Source of the DNA: Pisaster brevispinus | Taxonomy: Eukaryota > Echinodermata > Asteroidea > Forcipulatida > Asteriidae | Length of the DNA: 64,000 nucleotides | Assembly (NCBI GenBank): GCA_023634235.1 | Contig: JAMKCF010000012.1 | Span: forward strand, 4,322,329-4,386,328 | Direction of reading: 5' to 3' | In this document: positions 48,838 to 58,900 of the stretch, in pieces | Position numbering within the stretch: position 1 is the stretch's first letter | Layout of the letters: each line of letters begins with the position of its first letter | The notes under the pieces: model-generated | Seen by the model: the letters and a program-made list of their open reading frames with translations, nothing else | Told to the model about the DNA's origin: nothing | The model's database searches: none | Position numbers and translations under genes: made by a program

Positions 48838-48970
48838 TTTTCTCCTGACTCACACAACGGATTAATCCAAAATTTTCACAAGTTTGTTATTTCATGTTAA
48901 CGGTTGATCACACAAAGCATGAACACTGTCTGCGACTATTTTGTCAGCTCTAGGTATACCAATGCTGTTT
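48838..48970 (+). repeat. Dispersed repeat R1 (3' fragment)
   Basis: TTTTCTCCTGACTCACACAACGG, TCACAAGTTTGTTATTTCATG and GATCACACAAAGC resemble the last third of repeat R1 only. Confidence 0.4.
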
Positions 48971-48984
48971 AATACCTTAATAGA

Positions 48985-49026
48985 TTACTCTATTTATTTA
49001 TTTATCTATTTATCTATTTATTTTTC
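48985..49026 (+). repeat. (TTTA)n/(TCTA)n microsatellite
   Basis: Alternating TCTATTTATTTATTTATC units. Other short tracts: AATA repeats at 6602-6622 and 59725-59750, TA repeats at 41250-41270, CA at 23563-23580. Confidence 0.6.
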
Positions 49027-49693
49027 TCCTTTTTTTTGGGGGGGGGATGCAAGTGTTGCTCCAGTCTGGGAAAAAACAAGCTCTTTTGGCATTTTATGGA
49101 TTGGTTTTGCAGTGTGAATTAAACAAGCTTCAGTTTTGTATTTTTATCATGTTATTGAAGTCATATTTTTTAGCAGATGATCATTCTGTAGTAAGCACTG
49201 GTATTCGTTGTATCCCATTGAAGTAGGCTACTGTATTTCAACAAACACATTATATAAGAATGGTATTGTGTGATTTCAAGTTTAAGCCTAAACTATTTCC
49301 ACTTTTTAGTAGCATAAAAGTTTACCATTGAATTAATCATCCTGTTTAATGTAATACAAAAAAATGGTGAAAGTGGTTTCGCTGTCAAGAAACAGGGACC
49401 TTTTCAATTGTGTGAGGTTCGTAATTAGGAAATTGTCTGAATCCAAATTCTAAGAATCAAGCTGCAGCCGAGAGTCAACATCCCGATGCCTGCAGGTTAT
49501 TTCCATTAGGCTGCTTGATTTTAAGAAAACACAAACATAGCTTTACCTGGATACAGTCTGTCATGAATTTATTTTCTGCCGCCTTGGCTGTGGATCTTTG
49601 CTGCCCCTGTTTTTTCCTTGATCTTCTTCATCATAGAAGTTAGTTTTTTAATTTGCAATTGAGTGGCTTGATGCAGCTTGCGTTAATTGTGTT

Positions 49694-49860
49694 TTTATCC
49701 ATACACCAATGTTTGTCAAATGCTGTTTGCTCTGTACTGTCCTGAGTCATGTGAGAAAAAAAATCTACAGGCATATTACTTGGGTGGGAATCGAACTCAC
49801 AACCTTTGCCATTCTAGAGCAGATGTCTTGCCATCTAGGACATCAAGCTTGCCCACTAGC
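49694..49860 (-). repeat. tRNA-headed SINE copy
   Basis: Reverse-oriented copy: CCATACACCAATGTTTGTCAAATGC tail side, GGGTGGGAATCGAACTCAC as B-box complement (49785-49803), then TTCTAGAGCAGATGTCTTGCC and a head relic AAGCTTGCCC. Diverged from the 30660 copy by scattered substitutions. Confidence 0.55.
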
Positions 49861-50789
49861 TAGAGGCAGTTTGAATCCTATATTTTAGCAGTGGGCACGG
49901 TTTTAGAATTGAAGTTAAACTTTGCATCAGGGATAAGCATCAATTTAAAAGCCCTGGTATAGTTAAGTCAGTTTAAATTTTGGGAAAAAATAAATGGAAG
50001 AGAATTACAGCATGATAAAAGTATACATCTTGGACTATGCAATGTGCTGAAGCAATTATTTGTTTTGATATAGTCAGATGATGCTATTTCAAAATGAAAA
50101 ACCATGCAAAATCTTTTGGATATGCCACGGCCATGCACAAAATACATGCAACATGCAAAATTATTTGTATATGTACATGGCTGATTGACGTGAGATTATG
50201 TGGGGCTCCTGACACTAATTAATTTTTAATTTAACTAACACTTGTCATTGGCAGATTTTCATACAATAAGCTTGTAACTTCTTGAATCTATATGAATAGG
50301 GCCTAGCTATTTAAAATTTAAATCTAAAATTGAGATCAAATTGGCAAAAAATTTGACCTAGCATCTGTAATTGTTGTGTAACTGTCTGGACAAGTAATGA
50401 AACAACTCAGTGGGCCTTCATTTATAGATTTGTACAAAAGAACTAAGTATTTTCAAATGAATGCATATACTGTTCAAATCGAAATCATACAACAGCCCTT
50501 TAAAATTGGCTTTGAGATATAAATAACTTGAGACGTGTCGTCTCCAGCTGGAAATTTGTTTGTGTTATTCACGCTAGGAGCAAGCAGAGAGAGCTGGGAT
50601 CCTTTTGGACTATATGCATTTTGCATGAGGTCATGCTGTAGCTTACAGACAGCACAAAGTATTATTGAATAAAACATGCAGAGAGAAACACCACATTGAC
50701 AAAACAAAATGAAAGATTCCATACAGTTGGGTATCCTTTTGAACCCAAAGTAAAGTGATCAATCATGTTTTGTAATCAAAAACATAAAT

Positions 50790-51125
50790 GTTAATGTTTT
50801 TGAATGTTTGAAAAGTAATCATTTTTAGGATGTGCATAAAATTGGTAAGAGTGAAGTTTATACATATCCACAGATTTGCACATAACTTACATGGTATAAA
50901 GATGGTTATGGAGAAAAACTTTGTGTCTGAAATGACAGTTTTTAAGAAATTATTATAATATTTAGTTTTGATCTTGTGAGTCTGAATCCAATGTAAAAAC
51001 AGTGGTAGGGTTTTCACTGTTTTCCAACAACCGATTGAGCTTAAACTTTCACACGTTTGTTACTTCGTATATGGGTCACACAATGTATGGATACAATTAC
51101 CAATGCTGCCCATAAAGTTATTTTT
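50790..51125 (+). repeat. Dispersed repeat R1 (plus copy)
   Basis: Ordered landmarks AAAATTGGTAAGAGTGAAG, CACAGATTTGCACATAAC, TTTTGATCTTGTGAGTCTG, TTTTCACTGTTTTC, CCGATTGAGCTTAAACTTTC and TATATGGGTCACACAATG. Likely a non-coding or dead element; no reading frame is shared among copies. Confidence 0.55.
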
Positions 51126-51987
51126 TTTAAAAGCTCACTTGGTACCACTTTGATCTAAAACTGCCATGTTTGAGAAAATTTTCTTAATTTGATTTGCTCT
51201 AAAATGTTGACCAATAAATCCCTGCCACAAACGTCTACTTGTTTTCTCGAGCAACTTGATAACTAAACTTGATGACATTTTCACATCATGGCTTTTTGAT
51301 GAGTTTCTTGAAAATAAAAGATCGGAATGTATACTCTTCCAGAAACAAAGAATATATCACACCTTTAAATTTTTCGGGACTGACGTATGTGATGAATTTA
51401 GCTTGGGTATCATAAACATTATTTAAAAAAACATAAATTTGTAAATGCTCTATCAGGAAATGTGATGTAGGATTATATGATGGTTCAAGTTGAATTAAAC
51501 ATGGGGTAAAAAAGGTCAAAAAATTAAATCTAATACTAGTAAAGAACTTCAAATTGGCACAGGTATTTTTAAATTACTTGAAAGTAAAAAACAATGGTGC
51601 ACATTGCAACAATTTCTTTTTTTTCCCAAAGTGAACAAAAAAGTCTCTGAAATTGTTGACATGCTTGGCCTGGCTGTAGATGTCCCCATGTGATGTACAT
51701 GGCAACTCTGTAATCATTAAACAACACCGCATTTCCTCAAAAACAAATCTTTTCAACACATGTTCCAAATTAAAGGTATGATACACCATTGGTTTGGGAA
51801 GAATGCATTTATCTCCCACATCAAGTGTTCATCGGAAAGCCATGAATTTTCATCCTTTTGGGGGAATACATAATTTGCAATTCTCTAATCATCAAGAGAC
51901 CATTAAGGAACAGAACATCATTAGTTTTTTGGCCTTCCCTTGAAAAAAAAAAAAAAAACGGACAAAAATAGGGAGACCGCCAACAGA

Positions 51988-52095
51988 GGGCTAGTTAGCT
52001 CAGTTGGTATAGAACTGCACTGGTACATAAGCCTGCAGGTCGCAGGTTCAAATCCTGCTCTAGTCAAGTTTTCTTTGGTCAACCCAAAATATTTT
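51988..52095 (+). repeat. Second tRNA-derived SINE family
   Basis: GGGCTAGTTAGCTCAGTTGG has a canonical A box (TAGCTCAGTTGG) and CAGGTTCAAATCCTGC a B box (about 52043-52058). The tail CTAGTCAAGTTTTCTTTGGTCAACCC is shared with 9795 and, reversed, 38020. The spacer between the boxes and lack of paired acceptor ends argue against a live tRNA gene. Confidence 0.55.
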
Positions 52096-52855
52096 TTAAG
52101 AAGGTGACTACATTTCTACTAATCATCTCGATCAGACCCTTTTTATGATTTTGTTTATTTATCTATTTAAGATTCTTGTTTGGAACTGCCAACTTTGAGG
52201 AAGTTATTTCTGGAAGTACTCGTAAAAAAATGAGTTCTTTTCTTTGGTTGAATTTTCTCTTTGTCTTCACAGAACAGACGGAAATACATGAAAATGAACA
52301 ACTTTGTGTCAGTGGGACTTTGTGGAGGAAGGCTGCAACATTTAAGAATGTGCCACTCATTGAAGGCTATAGGTCAAAGCCTTGCTTCCTACTGCCCCTC
52401 CCCCCTTCAATGTTCTATGGTAAAACACCATTCTGTATGTCAGATCTTCCTCTATCATATTTTCTTCTGATATTTTGGGTACAAGTAGTCGCCAGTAGTA
52501 ACGCCAGACTGTGAAATGGAGGGGGGGCGGGGAGGGTGCAAGTGTCATATGAGGGAAAAATACAAAAATAAATATATAAATTTGGGAGCAAACATAGATT
52601 TGATTTTAAATGTATCCAAAATGTGACATGTTAATCACATGACTGATTGGCAGTGTGGAGAGTGCTTTTGTATCAGAGCAAAGTTAAACAAAAAAGAAGA
52701 AACAAATTAAGATAAGATATACCTTTCGAGTGTAATTGGCAAACTGTGTGCACAGTCACTCTACTTAATTAAAGAGGGGCTCCAAGGTGGAATTCAGCGA
52801 TGATTACACTCGTTTTCCCAACAGATAGAGTCGATAAGAAAGTGGACAAACAATG

Positions 52856-52996
52856 GGGGACTTTTGGGATGCTAGGTGGCAGCAGACTTACCAGGTAATT
52901 CCACGCGTTCTCAGTGATGTGCGCATGCTCAGAACTACGTAAACAATGGAATTTTACCCGGTAAGTCTGCTGCCGCCTAGCGTTCAAAAGTCTCCC
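52856..52996. repeat. Foldback element with GGTGGCAGCAGAC arms
   Basis: GGGGACTTTTGGGATGCTAGG TGGCAGCAGACTTACCAGGTAA pairs with TTACCCGGTAAGTCTGCTGCC GCCTAGCGTTCAAAAGTCTCCC. Loop of about 50 bases with TGTGCGCATGCTCAGAAC. It overlaps the 3' side of the THAP-like candidate exon's reading frame. Confidence 0.65.
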
Positions 52997-53017
52997 ATTA
53001 CAAGTCTCTAACCTTAC

Positions 53018-53180
53018 GTTTCGGTGTAAAGTGCCATTGTATTTGATAACCCATGCTGTGCAAATTTTGTCAGCCTTGCAAAAACGTGAAACGGCATCAC
53101 ATTTTAAATAATTATGATCTGTACATTTTGGAACAGAACATTTGTGGGTCGTTCCTGAGTTTTGATGATATTCAATAAAA
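53018..53180 (-). CDS. Candidate exon with weak THAP-like zinc-finger start
   Basis: The minus strand reads THKCSVPKCTDHNYLKCD and then RFCKADKICTAWVIKYNG before a strong donor (AAAC/GTAAGG) at 53018/53017. The C-x4-C pair followed at distance by a tryptophan in a K-rich helix resembles the start of a THAP DNA-binding domain. The later C-x2-H pair is not visible here. The frame continues downstream only into a foldback repeat, so a pseudogene or P-element-derived remnant is as likely as a live gene. Confidence 0.2.
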
Positions 53181-53309
53181 AAAGGCATACAAGTTAACCT
53201 TTTGATTAACCCCAAAATGTTTTCTTTGGAATGTACAGACCCATTTGTTATCCAATATCGTCATGTTTCAAATGTTGTTCTGGAAAATGATCATATAAAA
53301 TGACAAAAT

Positions 53310-53400
53310 AGAATTAGCTGTTGCAAACAGCTAAAAAGATAAAAAAGATAAAGCCTTCGTGGAAGACTCTGTAAGGGTCAAAATGTCAGGCCATTAACTA
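53310..53400. repeat. GGCCTGACG family, short copy
   Basis: GAATTAGCTGTTGCAAACAGC followed by the arm TTCGTGGAAGACTCTGTAAGGGTCAAAATGTCAGG and CCATTAAC in the opposite sense. It preserves the uninterrupted flank CCATTAACTATGTTTGGC. Confidence 0.5.
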
Positions 53401-54202
53401 TGTTTGGCAAATAAAAGGACATTTACTCCAGTAGCCAGTGTGAACAGACAATAAATGTGTTTAACAGTGATCTTCCCTTTAAAATAATCTTTGATTATCA
53501 ACATACGTGCAGCTGGTCTAACATTGAACAACAGTGTCACTTTTTTTTTCTATTTGCAGACAAAAGCATACGTCCACGCTTGCCGCTACTTATTCATAAG
53601 TGTGAATCGTTTAAAATGATGTTAGCACTATCCAATTAGATGAAGCAGCATGCGGAACACCCTCAACCTCTCTTATGGGATTAGCTGATGAATTAATAGG
53701 AAATTAACTTTGATATAGCCTGATAAGAAGCATACGTTTTATAAGGATTCGTGGGATGGTGTTGAACAGGGGAAACATGATATTGTCTGCTTAGATGATT
53801 GGGGGGGGGGGGGAGGGGGGCCTTTGGGTCTTTCTTAATGCTTAAACTGTGTTATTTTCTGCTTCAGTCGTCATCAAACAGGCTGCAGAAAGCTTGTCTA
53901 TACATCCGTTTATGCCCCAGGTATCAGGTGGCATGGTATGAGAGGGGTGCATGTAAAACAGAATACAAACTGATACATTCATTCGGGACTACAGGCTATA
54001 TAGATCTTCCCTGCAATTATTTTCGGCAAGGTTTCTGTGAGTACTCAATCACAAGTATTCATTCTACGCAAAAGTGCCTGACTAACTTTCCTTCGTTTTG
54101 AATACATTGTTTTTGAATAGAAAGAAACAAGGAAGTTGCGTAGTGGAAAAGATATATTGCGTTGTGTATCGAGTTTGCACACTTATTGGAATGAAAAGCA
54201 CA

Positions 54203-54443
54203 GATTATAGAGCAACGAAGGCGCAAGATGGGCAACTTGAGCTCGCCCTATTGTTAGAACGTGAAATATGCATGGACGCCATTTCAGCAAGCAAGTATTT
54301 TGTTATATCATTGATAGCAATAGTCATTGTCTGCACTGATCTATTGTTGCCTCAAAAGAGTTGCTTGTTGAAATGGCGTCCAGTGCACATTTCACATTTA
54401 AGCCTGAGTTACCCGTCTTGCGCATTTGATGCTCTATAATCTC
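54203..54443. repeat. Foldback element with GACGCCATTTCA arms
   Basis: GATTATAGAGCAACGAAGGCGC at the left end pairs imperfectly with GCGCATTTGATGCTCTATAATC at the right end. Inside, TGGACGCCATTTCAGCAAGCAA pairs with TTGCTTGTTGAAATGGCGTCCA. A reading frame runs through it only because the arms lack stops. Confidence 0.6.
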
Positions 54444-57360
54444 AGAGTCAAATTCTAGAATGACCTCTACCATAAACTTAGCAGTGCTAACAACTGCAAT
54501 CTTTTTAAAATGAATGATTCTAAATATCTAAAGTAAGTGTTTTAAGTTATGGCTTTTTTACCCAGATTGTTGTCGTTAATTGTGCAAACTTGTGCGTCAT
54601 GTTTTTTGTTTTGTTCATAACTTGCTTTCATTTACTTCCATTAGCACATCATTTAACAATACAATTTAGTGGTTGTTTTTTCTTTCTGTCTAAGGGGCCC
54701 TAGGGAGAACAGTGAAGTCACTAATGAGGTCTTTGAATAAATAAAAGTAAGACCAATTAAAAACTAAATAAAGAGAAATCATTTGTAAAATGAGAAATTT
54801 GTTTTATCATTATGAAGGCAAATTATTGCGTAGCCATTTTGTCTTTCATAGTTCCTGGAGATCAACACACAGTTCTTTATAAAATTAATGTAAAAACTCA
54901 TAGTTCAAGAACGTCTACAGAACACATAGATGAAGATTCTCTGTTACATACAAAATGCGTACACATTTCATTTAAGGTAAAATACGACTTCCAACCTGGC
55001 AAGATTGTTATAAAATTATGAAAAATGTCGGTCAATGTTTGTAAAAACCAAAGCAAATGTAGTCTCACCTGGGGTAATGCAGTTTTTTATAAGTTAGTTT
55101 TATGAAATGTTTTCTTGAAAACAGAGAGAATTTGAAGGATTCACTATATCCCCTCGGTGTCAAATAATCAAATTCAGTCTTTTATAGAACAGCAGCCAAT
55201 TTCACACAAATAGAGTGCAACTTACACAATGAAGGTTGTGCAAGTGGGCTGCGTAAAGTTTTGTGAAATCGGTTTCAGGAATGATATTGCAATAGTTGAA
55301 ACTTTCATAAGAATTTGTCAAACTATTGGGTATACCATACATTTTTTTTAAATTAATGTGAATGACCACACATAACTGACGATCTCTTTTCTATGCAAAA
55401 AATACATCATTCATTTCAGGATGTCTGGTCCATCATGAACTTAATAGTAACATCCAATGAGATGTCCCTTTACTGTCATTGAACTTTATACCTTAAGGAT
55501 ATTTATTCTTTCTACACTGCTGCGACATTAAACACTGTGCAGGACTGTCAGGGGTACAAGGCTTGTTTTGTCTCGTACACCTCTCCCTCGCTTCAGATAA
55601 AAGGTAATAAATTAATGATGAAGAAAGACTAGTCAGTAATTATAATAGTGAATGAAGTAGATGGATAGGCCTGTATGCAGTGACATAATCAGAGGGAGGA
55701 AGTGGGGGATTCATGTGCTCAGAACCCATGCCCATTCCCCCTTAAAAAATAATAAATAAAATAATACAAATGAGATTGAAGGAAAATCCTTGTATACTCT
55801 AATCCAGTTAAACATCTTCTGATATTTTATGGAAGTCTGGTTTTATAAAATGTGTTTGGCTTTATCATTTATCAAGTAACAAACCACAAGGGAAACTGAC
55901 TCGGTAATTTTTAGAGTGTTCAACCACAACTAGTTTTAGCCATTAAAACATGTTTAATGCATAAACTTTTAACTTAAACAAAGACCACTTGAAAAATGCA
56001 TTAATGCAGGGTTCAGTACATCCAGTGTCAAAACTAAGGTAACATTTTAAGGGGGCACAGGGGTTTGCACCATTTCTGGAGGGGCACTTCTGCCGAATTA
56101 AAAAACTGCAGTTCCCTTTTTTCATTCCTCTTGAACAAGCCCTTTTTCAGCCATTACCTTTTTTTTTTACAAGATAATCTTACATGATCAATGGTGTAAA
56201 ATTGTATGCATGTAAATGAAAAATAGTTTTAACAACTTTGAAATTCTCACACTAAAGCTTACAAAATGTAACATTTTACTCTGGAAACTTTTAGTCTCTG
56301 GTAGGGGGCGCAGCACATACATAAATTGTGTATATTTGTTTTTCCAAAAACTGCACTGAAATAAATGTACTTTAGTTCACATTCAAACAATTTTTTGTTG
56401 GTCGCTTCAGTTCATTATACTATAAGGTTTTTGGTGCATTGAAGACCTCTTTAATTCTTGATAACAAAACAATAACAAGTTGTGATTCAATAATATGTTC
56501 TTTCCTTCTTTTATTGGTTCAATATATCTGTCCCAGTTTGATTAATATTCTAAATTTTAGTGTTTTTGTCTGAACTGTTTATATCAAGGCCAGTTTTAAT
56601 TACCCCAGTGTGGGATAATAATCTCATCTTATCTCGTCTTATCTTATCTTATCTTATCTTATCTTATCTTAACTTCACTTATGAGCTGATAATGTATTAA
56701 ATTGAATAAACGAATATATGATTTTCTCCCTTGAAAATCATCACAGAAATGATGTAGCAAAATAATTTGGCATGTCTTAAGGAGAATTATGAGCAAAAAT
56801 TAGTCTACTAGACATTTGTTGACACGCAGTTAACTTGTTCCCCAGGCCTTGTTAAACAAACACATTCTCCTCGTGTTTCAACAAAATTCTTGTCCACATC
56901 TAAAATCCATGTCGACATCCTGAGAATGATTAACAAGGGGGGTATAAATGTAAATATTTTGTTGCGACATCGAAGCGTGAGTTGGTGCCAACACAAAATT
57001 GGACAAACTTTAAAGCTTGAGCAGCTAAAATTTACTGTCTGAAAAATATTTAGTCCTCACAACATTTTAAATATCTAAAAGGAATATCCAGGGCCGTATT
57101 TTCCAATAGACACAGAAGGCGCTGTGTGCCTGGGCCTACTAGAGAATATGGAAGCCTACGAAACAAATCAAAAGCCTATGAAAACACAACGAAGAAAGAG
57201 ATTTTTTGTTACAAATTTCAACAGCATCTCTCTGGACTTTGGGTAATCTTCAGACTCGGTATTAAGATTACGGCAAACCTCAATATGTGTAGTACATTGT
57301 AACAAAATCCAGAGCTTATAAGCAAATTATGAAATTGGCCCTTGAGCCCAGGGTGTTACA
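54444..57360. other. Non-coding stretch
   Basis: A weak inverted pair, CAGCCAATTTCACACAAA (55192-55209) against TTTTGTGAAATCGGTTTC (55259-55276), and the LINE-like tail at 56610. A unique-looking block lies at 55430-55650. No gene recognised. Confidence 0.45.
56610..56672 (+). repeat. LINE-like 3' tail ending in a (TTATC)n microsatellite
   Basis: CCCCAGTGTGGGATAATAATC precedes about nine TTATC-type units. A CAGTGTGGGAT..AATAA end with a short tandem tail is typical of non-LTR retrotransposon 3' ends. No reverse transcriptase frame lies upstream, so only the tail is present. Confidence 0.4.
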
Positions 57361-58050
57361 GTACACTGGTGCCTAGGGCCCACTGAACACTGGTGCCTAG
57401 GGCCCACAGAACACTGGTGCCTATGGCCGGCACACAGAACACTGGTGCCTAGTGCCCACTGAACACTGGTGCCTAGGGCACACAGAACACTGGTGCCTAT
57501 GGCACACAGAACACTGGTGCCTATGGCACACAGAACACTGGTGCCTAGGGCCCATAGAACACTGGTGCCTAGGGCCCATAGAACACTGGTGCCTAGGGCA
57601 CACAGAACACTGGTGCCTATGGCACACAGAACACTGGTGCCTATGGCACACAACACTGGTGCCTATGGCCGGCACACAGAACACTGGTGCCTAGGGCCCA
57701 CAGAACACTGGTGCCTAGGGCCCACGGAACAGTGGTGCCTAGGGCCCACAGAACACTGGTGCCTAGGGCCCACAGAACACTGGTGCCTAGGGCCCATAGA
57801 ATACTGGTGTCTAGGGCCCACAGAACACTGGTGCCTAGGGCCCATAGAACACTGGTGTCTAGGGCCCATAGAACACTGGTGCCTAGGGCCCATAGAATAC
57901 TGGTGTCTAGGGCCCACAGAACACTGGTGCCTAGGGCCCATAGAACACTGGTGTCTAGGGCCCATAGAACACTGGTGCTTATGGCCCACAGAAGACTGGT
58001 GCCTACGACCCTCTATGCTACGACCCACAGAACACTGGAGTTTATGGACC
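57361..58050. repeat. 24-bp minisatellite, about 28 units
   Basis: Tandem copies of GAACACTGGTGCCTAGGGCC plus CACA or CATA, 24 bases each, with a few length variants: GGCCGGCACACA insertions at units 3 and 13, and a longer unit 27. The period is a multiple of three and units lack stops in several frames, so long open frames appear on both strands (up to 198 codons, repeating TLVPRAHR). They have no credible start, composition or flanking exons, so I do not call a gene. Units 18-21 (57775-57870) and 22-25 (57871-57966) are the same four-unit block repeated. Confidence 0.93.
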
Positions 58051-58294
58051 GTGGCTGTGGTATAACCAGAGGGGGGGGGGTGGCTAGAATCCCCCAATCA
58101 GAACCCTTGACCCCCCCCAAAAAAAAGAGAATTGTTCTATACAAAAGAGTTGTTCTATAAATTAGATAAATATTTGTGTTTAATGTAGCCCAAAAATCTA
58201 CTACTTCTTATGACAATAAAGATGATTCTAAAAGGATCATGTGAATTGAGACATGAAGTATATTCAGCTATAATTCACATACAGATCAAGACCC

Positions 58295-58465
58295 AAGTTC
58301 ATACAGCTGCTTAAGCAGATAATATTGCTTTACCAATTTTCTGCTTAGCAAAAGGATTCCAGTCACAGATGGTACACTTGACATTGTATTTTGACAAGTG
58401 GCCTATACTGATAAGCATAATTAAGCTAGGCTTAAATGCAGCAGCTCTGGGAAATTGAGCCCTCG
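58295..58465. repeat. Degenerate copy of the GCTTAGCAGCTCT..GGGCCC family
   Basis: Starts ATACAGCTGCTTAAGCAG and ends GCAGCTCTGGGAAATTGAGCCC. The interior TTCTGCTTAGCAAAAGGATTCCAG..CAGATGG parallels the copy at about 22085-22140. Confidence 0.45.
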
Positions 58466-58670
58466 ATTAAGAATTTGTTTCATGGAATTGTTTGTGGGGT
58501 GTTTATTGAGGTAACGCGTTTAAAAAGTCTGAATAAGAAGATTCAATGAGTATTTATCTTGGCAGCTTGGCAGGCAGTCTTGGCAATATGGATTCCAAAA
58601 CTCTCAGTGATCAAACCATTTCACCTTGGTAAACTTGTAGTACCCTGCATTTTAAGCATATTTTAGAAAA

Positions 58671-58900
58671 TAAAATTAGCTGTTGCAAACTGCTAACCAA
58701 CCAAAAGGACCTATGGTATAAATACCAAAAATAGTTAATGGCCTAACAATTTGAACGTAGCACAGTCTTTCTTGAAGGCTTAACGACAACACAACACATT
58801 TGACTGCTGTTACACTTTAAGTAAACCTGTTTATGGTTGTTGTGTTGTCATTTAGTCTTCGAGATGGACTATGCTAGGGTCCAAGTGTCGGGCAATTAAC
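58671..58900. repeat. Full foldback copy of the GGCCTGACG repeat family
   Basis: Preceded by TAGCTGTTGCAAACTGCTAACC and GGACCTATGGTATAAAT. The left arm GTTAATGGCCTAAC..GCACAGTCTTTCTTGAAGGC, then GACAACACAACAC, pairs with the right arm TGTTGTGTTGTCATTTAGTC..ATGCTAGGGTCCAAG..GGGCAATTAAC. It is the most complete of six copies. Confidence 0.6.

Noticed and set aside
57469..58160. Long open frames (up to 198 codons) on both strands over the minisatellite
   Set aside because: They arise from a 24-base period without stops. The same array is open in several frames and on both strands, so openness carries no coding evidence.
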